From CAZFYZ01 sp964523735 (GTDB lineage Bacteria; Armatimonadota; UBA5829), in NCBI GenBank assembly GCA_964523735.1, contig CAZFYZ010000004.1, forward strand, positions 21,642-85,641: a stretch of DNA of 64,000 nt. The letters run 5' to 3'. The position numbers were made by a program, and so were the translations under genes. The stretch's first letter is position 1, and every line of letters starts with the position of its first letter. Positions 1 through 6,140 of the stretch are shown piece by piece. The notes beneath the pieces were generated by a model, which saw only the letters and a program-made list of their open reading frames with translations, was not told where the DNA came from and searched no databases.

Positions 1-730
1 CTTCCTCGGCATTGCCGATGTTGACTGGTTCGGGATGGTCTGATCCGAGCAGCCGGCAGATGCCCTCAACGCAGTCGGAGACATAGCAGAAGCTGCGAGT
101 CTGAGAGCCGTCGCCAAAGACAGTGATCGGCTGGTTGTTCAGCGCCTGGCCTATGACTGCGGGCACCAGGCGGCCGTCGTCCGGGCGCATTCGGGGCCCG
201 TAGGTGTTGAAGATGCGGGCGATGCGCGTCTCGAGACCGAGGTGACGGTGGTAGGCCATCGTCAGTGCTTCGGCGTAGCGTTTGGCCTCGTCGTAGGCTC
301 CCCGTGGGCCGATAGGATTGACGTTGCCCCAGTAGTCTTCGCGCTGCGGGTGGATGAGGGGGTCTCCGTAGACCTCGGAGGTCGATGCCAGCAGGAAGCG
401 GGCTTCGTGTGCCAGTGCGAGCTTCAGCGCGTTGTGGGTGCCGGTCGCGCCGACATCGAGGGTCTCGATAGGTCGCCTCTGGTAGTCCGTGGGGCTGGCG
501 GGTGAAGCGAAGTGGAGGACTGCATCCTGCCTGGTCTCGATTTCGATGGGTTGGATGACATCATGCTCAATGAATCGGAAGTCCGGATTGTCCGCGAGGT
601 GCGCGATGTTGGTGAGGCTGCCGGTGACCAGGTTGTCCACTACCGTAACGCGCGAGCCTCTTGCCAGGAGCGCGTCACATAGATGCGAGCCGAGAAACCC
701 TGCTCCGCCGGTTATGAGTACTTGTTTCGT
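1..730 (-). CDS. UDP-glucuronate decarboxylase-like NAD-dependent epimerase (3' end outside window)
   Basis: Short-chain dehydrogenase of the extended type, predicted to convert UDP-glucuronate to UDP-xylose for envelope polysaccharide. Read on the minus strand, the product opens with the Rossmann motif VLITGGAGFLGSHL, then has a STSEVYGDP segment with the catalytic-site Ser, GAYDEAKRYAE with the YxxxK pair, RIFNTYGPRM, and TVFGDGSQTRSFCYV, all typical of UXS enzymes. The C-terminus lies beyond base 1. No ATG, GTG or TTG exists between an upstream in-frame TAG and the Rossmann motif. Homology places the start at ACG (728-730), preceded by a G-rich Shine-Dalgarno-like stretch that belongs to a palindromic repeat. 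The family is clear; the exact substrate is inferred. Confidence 0.82.
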
Positions 731-736
731 TTCAGA

Positions 737-896
737 CCCCTCCCCATCCCTCCCCTAAAGCGGGAGGGGGCAGGTTCGTGTAGAGTCGAGCGTGTCCCCC
801 CTCTCTTCAGGAGGGGGCTAGGGGGAGGTTCCTACGCTTCTGTGCTTCGGCGAGCGCCAGCGCCCTCACCCCATCCCTCTCCCCCAGGAGAGGGGG
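737..896. repeat. Three family-B palindromic repeats (CCCTC...GAGGG)
   Basis: Three related C-rich/G-rich imperfect palindromes lie at 737-770, 796-828 and 863-896, between the epimerase and the argC tail. Each has a pyrimidine-rich arm such as CCCCATCCCTC and a purine-rich arm such as GGAGAGGGGG. Further members occur at 1021-1048, 9703-9736 (inside a gene) and 41001-41033. The first abuts the epimerase start and could serve as its ribosome-binding site. Confidence 0.8.
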
Positions 897-900
897 CGCG

Positions 901-1010
901 TCAGGGGTATACGGCCGGTTGCGTCAGGGCGGTGTCCTCGTCGAAGCCGCACATCAGGTTCATGCTCTGAACAGCCTGCCCGGCGGCGCCTTTGCCCATG
1001 TTGTCGATAG
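901..1010 (-). CDS. argC: N-acetyl-gamma-glutamyl-phosphate reductase, C-terminal fragment at a gap
   Basis: Only the last 35 or so codons are present, reading out of the N gap to a TGA at 901-903. The visible peptide contains IDNMGKGAAGQAVQSMNLM followed by a short tail ending in AVYP, which matches the conserved ArgC C-terminus. ArgC reduces N-acetylglutamyl phosphate to the semialdehyde in arginine synthesis. The rest of the gene should lie in the gap or on a misjoined contig, because sequence on the far side of the gap is a repeat and then smpB. Identification is good; the state of the gene is unknown. Confidence 0.75.
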
Positions 1011-1020
1011 NNNNNNNNNN
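1011..1020. other. Assembly gap (10 N) truncating argC
   Basis: Ten Ns separate the argC tail from a family-B repeat (1021-1048). About 300 codons of argC are missing, so the gap is a placeholder rather than a true 10-base interval. Assembly probably broke on the repeat. Confidence 0.9.
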
Positions 1021-1048
1021 ATCCCTCTCCCCCAGGAGAGGGGGGAGG
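1021..1048. repeat. Family-B palindromic repeat at gap edge
   Basis: The sequence ATCCCTCTCCCCCAGGAGAG followed by G-rich bases is nearly identical to the unit at 863-896. It directly borders the assembly gap, which suggests that repeat copies caused the break. Confidence 0.8.
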
Positions 1049-1054
1049 TTTGTG

Positions 1055-1522
1055 TTACCCTCGTCCGGCCTCTTCTCGGCGGCGGTCCCGTTCCACGTCG
1101 CGCTGGGCGATTGCGTCGCGCTTGTCGTAAAGCTTCTTTCCTCGCGCGAGACCGATGCTCATCTTGGCGTAGCCGTGCGAGAAGTATATCTTGAGCGGGA
1201 TTACCGTAAACCCCTTCTCCTGCAACTGGCGCTGAATCTTGCGGATTTCTGCCGCGTGCAGAAGCAGTTTGCGCGGCCGCAGTGGGTCTACGTTCTCCCG
1301 GTTGCCCTGTTCGTAGGGAGCGATGTGCATGCCGTGGATGACAAGCTCGCCGCCCTCGATCTTGCAGTAGGATTCCTGCAGGCTCGCTTTGCCCAGCCTC
1401 AGGGACTTGACCTCAGTCCCGACCAGCACCAGGCCTGCCTCGAACTGTTCGCCGATATGGTATTCATGCCACGCCTTGCGGTTGCTGATGGTGGCATTGC
1501 GGGATTTCTGCTCTTTCGCCAT
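1055..1522 (-). CDS. smpB: SsrA-binding protein SmpB
   Basis: SmpB binds tmRNA and delivers it to stalled ribosomes for trans-translation. The 155-residue product has the family's usual length and landmarks: an N-terminal NRKAWHEYHI segment, GTEVKSLRLGKASL, HIAPYEQGN, the ARGKKLYDKRDAIAQRD segment near the C-terminus and a basic Arg-rich tail. The start ATG (1520-1522) is preceded by GAGG five bases upstream. A TATAAT also lies at 1532-1537 on the same strand, so either a very short leader or a chance match is possible. No tmRNA gene was seen in the window. Confidence 0.96.
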   Translation of the reverse strand: MAKEQKSRNATISNRKAWHEYHIGEQFEAGLVLVGTEVKSLRLGKASLQESYCKIEGGELVIHGMHIAPYEQGNRENVDPLRPRKLLLHAAEIRKIQRQLQEKGFTVIPLKIYFSHGYAKMSIGLARGKKLYDKRDAIAQRDVERDRRREEAGRG

Positions 1523-1697
1523 GATCGCCTCATTATACCACGAGAGGCGTGTGAGCTTGCCTCGGGTGGCGCGCCTCTGCCTGAGTGAGCGCGCGATGTT
1601 CCCGCAAAGCTGGGCTCCGACTTGGTTAGGTTAGAAACCGCCCTCCTGGGTGCAAACTGATATTGATACGTGAGACATTGCCAGGAGGGTGAGGGCG

Positions 1698-2288
1698 ATG
1701 AGAGCACCAGGCATCTCGTTTCTCACTTGCATAGCCGTCCTGCTCGTGTGCGGCGCGGCGGCAACCGACGACTGCAAGCCGACATTTGGCGGCAACTTGG
1801 GCTACAACTCCTATGAGGGCTACATGTCCAGGGGGCAGGGGCTCAGGCACTATTTCGGGCCGGGAGTTGGCTACCAGAACGACTCCGGCGATCAGTTCAG
1901 GCGATACTTCCCCCGCGAGGACTGGGGCAAGTACGGCTACGGCACGGGGCACATGGGAATGGGTTACGGGCCGTATATCTACTCACCTAGAGAGGGCGGG
2001 CCGCCAGCAGGCTTGTTTGATCCGCTCGAACCGGCCTACAAGGATGCGCCTCCGCCCTCGATCAAGGTGCGCGATGGCAACATCCGTGTCGCGTTCCCCT
2101 CAAACATCCCGGGAATCGCCTGCGTGACTGTGACCGTGGTTGCGTTCAACAACGCGGAACTCCTGACCCAGAGCATGCAGGGTCCGCCCTACGTGTTCAA
2201 CTTTCCGGTGGTGGATGGGGTCAAGAGCGTGAGGGTACGCATCGACTATCGTGACAGCGGGATGTCTGCCACATCATACCGGCTGTAG
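1698..2288 (+). CDS. Hypothetical secreted Gly/Tyr-rich protein
   Basis: I do not recognise the family. The 196-residue product begins with a signal peptide (residues about 1-24, ending near CGAAATD) followed by a Gly/Tyr/Arg-rich segment (YNSYEGYMSRGQ, GYGTGHMGMGYGPY) and a more ordered C-terminal half with beta-strand-like hydrophobic alternation (VTVTVVAFNN). That half could be an Ig-like or extracellular adhesive domain. The ATG at 1698 is preferred over an in-frame GTG at 1689 because AGGAGG lies at good spacing upstream. The stop codon TAG (2286-2288) is formed by the first bases of a family-A repeat, so the repeat may have set the present C-terminus. Confidence 0.7.
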   Translation: MRAPGISFLTCIAVLLVCGAAATDDCKPTFGGNLGYNSYEGYMSRGQGLRHYFGPGVGYQNDSGDQFRRYFPREDWGKYGYGTGHMGMGYGPYIYSPREGGPPAGLFDPLEPAYKDAPPPSIKVRDGNIRVAFPSNIPGIACVTVTVVAFNNAELLTQSMQGPPYVFNFPVVDGVKSVRVRIDYRDSGMSATSYRL

Positions 2289-2437
2289 ACGGGTTCTCTG
2301 AACCCGTGGGCGTCGGAGACGCCCGTTAGGAGCTGTAGTCGGGTTCTCTGAACCCCGTGGGCGTCGGAGACGCCTGCTACAACTGCTGTAGTCGGGGTTC
2401 TCCGAACCCGTTTGAGGCGTCAGAGACGCCTTCTACA
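2284..2437. repeat. Three tandem family-A repeats
   Basis: Three units of about 50 bases start at 2284, 2334 and 2387. Each reads TGTAG, then a palindrome GGGTTCTCTGAACCC or close variant, then a second palindrome GGCGTCGGAGACGCC, and ends near CTACAAC. Related units occur at 19335-19432, 40338-40390 and 52381-52530. The units can fold into paired hairpins and are always next to gene ends. Confidence 0.85.
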
Positions 2438-2440
2438 ACA

Positions 2441-2476
2441 ATGAGCACCCGCCATCGGCAGACGGTGGGTGCTCAT
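2441..2476. terminator. Strong hairpin, likely bidirectional terminator
   Basis: Perfect 10-bp inverted repeat ATGAGCACCC / GGGTGCTCAT with a 16-base loop that can pair further. It lies between the family-A repeats and the stop of the minus-strand HD-GYP gene. No clear T-run follows on either strand, so termination strength is uncertain. Confidence 0.55.
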
Positions 2477-2504
2477 CCTCATACAGGGTTTACGATGGGG
2501 CAAG

Positions 2505-3526
2505 CTAAGCTGCCCGACGCACCTGGTCCTCGAGCCCCAACTTGCGCAGTATCACTCGCGTGGCCGCTGCTACCACGCCTGCATCGAACTGTGCCCCGGC
2601 GTGGCAATCAAGCTCTCGAAGGGCCTCTGCCCAAGAGGCGGCCGCGCGGTAAGGCCGATCTGAGGTCATTGCCTCAAATGTGTCAGCTACTGCCAGTATT
2701 CTGGAGAGGAGGGGGATCGCGTCGCCTCTGAGCCCATCGGGATACCCGGCGCCGTCGACGCGCTCGTGGTGGTGCCGGATGATGGAGGCAACTTCGGAAA
2801 GCTCTTCGATATCTGCCAGGAAGTCCGCTCCCATCTGGGGGTGCTGGAGGACCTCCTGCCATTCATCAGGATCGAGCCTGCCCGGTTTTGCGAAGATGGC
2901 GTCGGGCATGCCGATTTTGCCGAAGTCGTGGATGTAAGCCGCCAGCTCAAGGGTTGCCATCCGCTCCTCCGAGAGCCCCATCTCCTGTCCGATCTCCNNN
3001 NNNNNNNCATATCGGCCGAGTGCTTGCCTGTGTAGCGTGTCTTCGCATCTACGGCCGCAGCCAGGGCCTTGATCGCCTTGAAGAGAACATCAGCGCGCTG
3101 CATGGAAAACCGCTGTAACTCGACCCGTTTGCGTTGGAGGGTGTTCTCGATCGTAAACGGCAGCTCGGCAAGGTCAACCGGGTCAGTGACGAATTCCGAC
3201 GCGCCAGCCTCCAGAGCTTGCCTGGTCGCCACGACATCTCCCCACGGAGTGATGACTATCACCGGGACATGAGCATACATTCGGCTTATCTCGCGCGTGA
3301 ACTGGATGCCACCCATTCCTCCGCAATCAAGGTCGCAGAGGACTATCTCGAACATCTGCTCCTTGGCCATCTCCACACCGGCTTCTGGGGACTGAGAGGT
3401 AGCCACGATGTAGCCGCGGCTGGTAAGTGCCAGACTGATGGCACTTAGGACATCCGGATCTTTTCCAACCACCAGAATGCTGGCAGCCGCGCCGAAGCTG
3501 AATGCGTCTTCCTCGATTGAACCCAT
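2505..3526 (-). CDS. Degenerate receiver + HD-GYP domain protein (interrupted by N gap)
   Basis: Predicted cyclic-di-GMP phosphodiesterase-type regulator. Residues about 16-130 form a response-regulator receiver and the C-terminal half is an HD-GYP domain with HDFGKIG, HHHE and the DGAGYPDG signature. The reading frame breaks at the N gap (2998-3007). Replacing 10 Ns by 14 would restore frame and supply the five residues the family has between HSADM and EIGQEMGL, giving about 341 residues. In the receiver the phospho-acceptor Asp65 is kept, but the usual acidic pair is GK (ILVVGKD) and the conserved Lys is Asp (TDPVDL), so normal phosphorylation is doubtful. The start ATG (3524-3526) has GGGGAGG upstream. 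HD-GYP assignment is firm; activity is inferred. Confidence 0.88.
2998..3007. other. Assembly gap (10 N) inside the HD-GYP gene
   Basis: Ten Ns lie at the start of the HD-GYP domain. Flanking codons are out of frame with a 10-base gap and in frame with 14, which also fits the domain's length. The frameshift is therefore most likely an artefact of gap sizing. Confidence 0.85.
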
Positions 3527-3645
3527 GCGAAAACCTCCCCGCGGGCGAGCGCAACCGGCACACTAACAGGCCGGTCAGCCACACATCTGATTGTGGCCCT
3601 GAGAATGTTGTTCCGCAGGTAAGCAGGCGTTTACAGCAATTTCAC

Positions 3646-3674
3646 TTGCAATGCTTCAGTTCTTGGGGTAAGAT
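3646..3674 (+). promoter_or_regulatory. Candidate sigma-70-type promoter of selD
   Basis: TTGCAA (3646-3651), a 17-base spacer and TAAGAT (3669-3674). The selD ATG at 3683 follows after only eight bases and no Shine-Dalgarno sequence lies between, so transcription would give a leaderless or nearly leaderless mRNA. Confidence 0.5.
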
Positions 3675-3682
3675 ACCCCTCG

Positions 3683-4738
3683 ATGATAAACGATGACTTC
3701 CGGCTAACGACACTCAGCCACGGGGCTGGGTGAGCGTGCAAGCTGAACCCGGATCAGCTGGCGCAGGTTCTGCGCCAAATGCCTCCAATACTGGATCCGA
3801 ACGTGCTCGTGGAGCTCGGCACGTCAGACGACGCGGCGGTCTACCGGATTAACGATGACATAGCCGCGGTCCTGACAGTGGACTTCTTCACGCCGATCGT
3901 GGACGATGCTTACGAGTTCGGGCGGATCGCCGTGACAAACGCCCTCTCTGACGTCTACGCGATGGGCGCGCGGCCCGTGATCGCCCTTAACATGGTGGCA
4001 TATCCCGCGCGCACGCGTCCGATCGACAAGCTCGAGGAAATCCTTCGCGGCGGCTCGGATCAGGCTCGCGCGGCGGGAGTGAGCATCGTAGGTGGGCATT
4101 CCATCGACGATCCCGAGCCAAAGTATGGTCTGGTCGTGATGGGACTGGTGAACCCCAACGAGGTCCTTAGGAACGTTGGTGCGCGGGTCGGCGACCATCT
4201 GATCCTGACGAAGCCCATCGGGACCGGCATCATTGCCACTGCCATCAAGCACGAGGCCGCGCCCCCCGACACCATGAGCGAAGTAATCCGCGCGATGACC
4301 ACTCTCAACGGCCCAGCGTCAGAGGCTGTGCGGTCTGTTGGCTGCAATGCCTGCACCGACGTCACGGGCTTCGGCCTGCTGGGGCATCTGCACGAGATGA
4401 CGGCTGGGAGCGGGGTAGGGGCTCGCGTTCGGCTGAGCGATGTGCCGGTTATCGAGGGCACGTGGGAACTTCTCGAGCAAGACATGGCTCCGGGTGGGAC
4501 GGAGGCGAATCTCAGGTCGCTGGAGGCATCGGGCTCGGTGATCTGGGAAGGGGACGTCTCCGAGAACGCCCGGCTGTTGCTTGCTGACGCTCAGACGGCT
4601 GGAGGCCTGCTGATCAGTACTCCGCCGGAGCGCGTTGCGCAGATGATCGACGCGCTGGAATCAGCTCATGTTTTGGTTGCAGCCGATATTGGCGATATCA
4701 TACCGGACCCGGAAGGACGAGTGCGGGTCACACTGTAG
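3683..4738 (+). CDS. selD: Selenide, water dikinase SelD, selenocysteine-containing (UGA at codon 17)
   Basis: SelD makes selenophosphate from selenide and ATP, the selenium donor for selenocysteine and selenouridine. From ATG 3683 the frame reads TTLSHGAG, then TGA (3731-3733), then ACKLNPDQLAQVLRQM, and continues without a stop to 4738 (351 residues). The TGA falls at residue 17, exactly where E. coli SelD has its catalytic Cys, and the neighbouring Cys19 and Lys20 are present. Downstream are the usual SDDAAVYRI, the FTPIVDDAYEFGRIA metal/ATP segment and GGHSIDDPE. A conventional call would start at ATG 3779 and lose the active-site loop. SECIS-like hairpins follow the TGA. The selA, selB and selC genes needed for decoding are not in the window. 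A ferredoxin gene follows 19 bases downstream. Confidence 0.93.
3731..3776 (+). promoter_or_regulatory. UGA-Sec codon with SECIS-like hairpins
   Basis: After the in-frame TGA (3731-3733) there are two perfect inverted repeats. The first is AGCTGA (3741-3746) / TCAGCT (3754-3759) with a 7-base loop. The second is GGCGCAG (3760-3766) / CTGCGCC (3770-3776) with loop GTT. The second loop begins 33 bases after the TGA with a G in first position, which fits the published bacterial SECIS pattern (apical loop roughly 16-37 bases downstream with an early G). Which hairpin binds SelB is inferred. Confidence 0.7.
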
Positions 4739-4757
4739 CCGGAAAGGCAGACTGATC

Positions 4758-4943
4758 ATGAAGGCCATAGTAACAGATGATTGCATCCTCTGCGGGTTGT
4801 GCGGGGAGATCTGCCCGGAAGTATTTGAGATGGGGCCGGAGAAAGCAGTAGTCAAACTCGACCCGGTGCCACCGGAGCACGAGGAGAAGTCGAGACAAGC
4901 CGCCGATGAATGCCCGACAGACGCTATCGTACTCGAGGATTGA
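4758..4943 (+). CDS. Ferredoxin, [4Fe-4S]
   Basis: A 61-residue electron carrier. Cysteines lie at 9, 12, 15 and 19 (CILCGLCGEICPEVF) with a final Cys52 in ECPTDAI, the layout of small single-cluster ferredoxins in which the cluster is held by the first three and the last Cys. There is no signal peptide, so it is cytoplasmic. It starts at ATG 4758 after GGAAAGG and sits 19 bases after selD on the same strand, so co-transcription is likely. A functional link to selenium metabolism is only suggested by position. Confidence 0.88.
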   Translation: MKAIVTDDCILCGLCGEICPEVFEMGPEKAVVKLDPVPPEHEEKSRQAADECPTDAIVLED

Positions 4944-5019
4944 CTTTCACTGCATCAGGTGGGTAGAGTAGTGACGTAATGAGGGGAAGTGAAACGGGAG
5001 TGGCTGTTTGCGGAGGGGT

Positions 5020-5730
5020 CTACCGAGACCGCTTGGCGACCGTCAGAACGTTGGTCATCCTCAGCATGGGCGAGACGAGCGTCTTGCCGTCGTGATACAG
5101 CCCTGAAGCGGGTCCTCCGTCCAGGTTCATGGCTTCCACTGCACCCAGATCGACCATCGTTTGCGCCAACTCGGGGATCGTCACCCAGTCCGTTTCCACC
5201 ACCAGCAGTAGTTCTTGCTTTGCCGTGATGCCCACAGCCGAGCGCACAGCCCGCTTGGTAAGCCCCGCTTTCGAGAACCCGTCTGCGTTCATGTTGATCT
5301 TGACCTGGCGCTTGTGGACCAGCCTCGGCCCGGCTGCAAGCGCCACTTTGTAGCCTGTCCAGTCGAACCTGCGCCCCTTACGCTGCACGAAACCCACCTT
5401 GCCGGCGTTCGTGACCGCCAGAGCATTCGGATAATGCCCCCGGTTGATCAGTTTGCCGTCGCAGACTATGTCGCCGAGCGGCTTCATGTCCGGGTCATAG
5501 AACGTGCCGTTGATCGCGGCGTAGGGCTTAGTGCGGCCGATGACTTCAGCGAACGTCTCGGACTTGGAGGCCTTGCCCTTGCACAGGACCGGGCGAATTT
5601 CGATGTCCTTGATGGGGAGCCTTACGACGTAGAGGTGCTGGGGCTGTGCCGCACGCGTGGTGAGGGCCCAGCCAAGGAGGACGGCGATTACAACCAACGA
5701 CAATACCAGAGCTGTCGGTCTTCTTCTCAA
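5020..5730 (-). CDS. Exported phosphodiester glycosidase (NAGPA/DUF2233) family protein
   Basis: 236 residues with an N-terminal membrane anchor or signal (residues about 8-27) and a single NAGPA-type domain, named after the enzyme that uncovers mannose-6-phosphate. Landmarks are AINGTFYD near residue 93 and the C-terminal MNLDGGPASGLY motif; in the family these Asn/Asp-rich loops form the active site. Likely extracytoplasmic and involved in wall or exopolysaccharide turnover, but the substrate is unknown. The start is TTG (5728-5730), six bases after the stop of the upstream gene, so the two form an operon. Confidence 0.8.
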   Translation of the reverse strand: MRRRPTALVLSLVVIAVLLGWALTTRAAQPQHLYVVRLPIKDIEIRPVLCKGKASKSETFAEVIGRTKPYAAINGTFYDPDMKPLGDIVCDGKLINRGHYPNALAVTNAGKVGFVQRKGRRFDWTGYKVALAAGPRLVHKRQVKINMNADGFSKAGLTKRAVRSAVGITAKQELLLVVETDWVTIPELAQTMVDLGAVEAMNLDGGPASGLYHDGKTLVSPMLRMTNVLTVAKRSR

Positions 5731-5736
5731 TTCCCG

Positions 5737-6114
5737 CTACCAATACTCCGTCGCGATGTGTACTTCCGATATGCGCGAGTCCTCGCCAATGTACACGAAC
5801 ACACACGCCTGAGCCAGCTTTGCCGTGTTGTTGTACTTCAGCGCGTAGGTACCCTCGACAGGTTCGGGAGTCGGCGATACGTGATCCTGCGCATACTTCC
5901 AGTCTTGTTCAGTCCGTACGACCATCTTCTGGCGCAAGCCCATCTTCCGAAGAGCTCTCTCTGCATCCGCGCGTGACAGGCCGACCAAGGCATTCGCCCT
6001 CGCGCAAAAGTCGGCGGACCAGCGAGCGTGTGCGGCGTTGAGCCTATTCATCACGATAGCGGCTGATGACAGAACTATGATTACGGCAATTGCGGCTTTT
6101 GCGCGTCTGCTCAT
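5737..6114 (-). CDS. Hypothetical single-TM protein with embedded REP-derived peptide
   Basis: 125 residues: a basic N-terminus, one transmembrane helix (about 8-25), then a soluble domain with a Cys pair (DFCARANALV and AQACVFVYIG) that might form a disulfide outside the membrane. I do not recognise the family. The stretch SPTPEPVEGTYAL is notable: PEPVEG is encoded by a 19-base repeat (5852-5870) of the widespread CTTCGACAGG...CTCAGG type, apparently inserted in frame. AAGGTG lies before the ATG. It is followed six bases later by the NAGPA-family gene. Confidence 0.7.
   Translation of the reverse strand: MSRRAKAAIAVIIVLSSAAIVMNRLNAAHARWSADFCARANALVGLSRADAERALRKMGLRQKMVVRTEQDWKYAQDHVSPTPEPVEGTYALKYNNTAKLAQACVFVYIGEDSRISEVHIATEYW
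5852..5870. repeat. Family-E REP-type element inside a gene
   Basis: CCCTCGACAGGTTCGGGAG, read in the host gene as PEPVEG. A second copy in the opposite orientation is at 7385-7401. This core is related to the units in the inverted pair near 56.4 kb. Confidence 0.65.
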
Positions 6115-6140
6115 GCGACACCTTCAGCAGACATTATACA

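Noticed and set aside
1532..1537. TATAAT as smpB promoter
   Set aside because: The -35 region is poor and transcription would start about three bases before the ATG, removing the GAGG site; left as a possibility only.
2284..2437. CRISPR-like array (three regularly spaced repeats of about 50 bases)
   Set aside because: The units are contiguous with no unique spacers, are internally palindromic twice over, recur singly elsewhere, and no cas gene is nearby.
3779..3781. ATG as start of selD
   Set aside because: It would delete the active-site loop; the conserved N-terminus continues upstream through a UGA-Sec codon to ATG 3683.
4945..4992. TTTCACT ... AGTGAAA arms after the ferredoxin gene
   Set aside because: A 7-bp stem with a loop of more than 30 bases and no T-run; could be chance.
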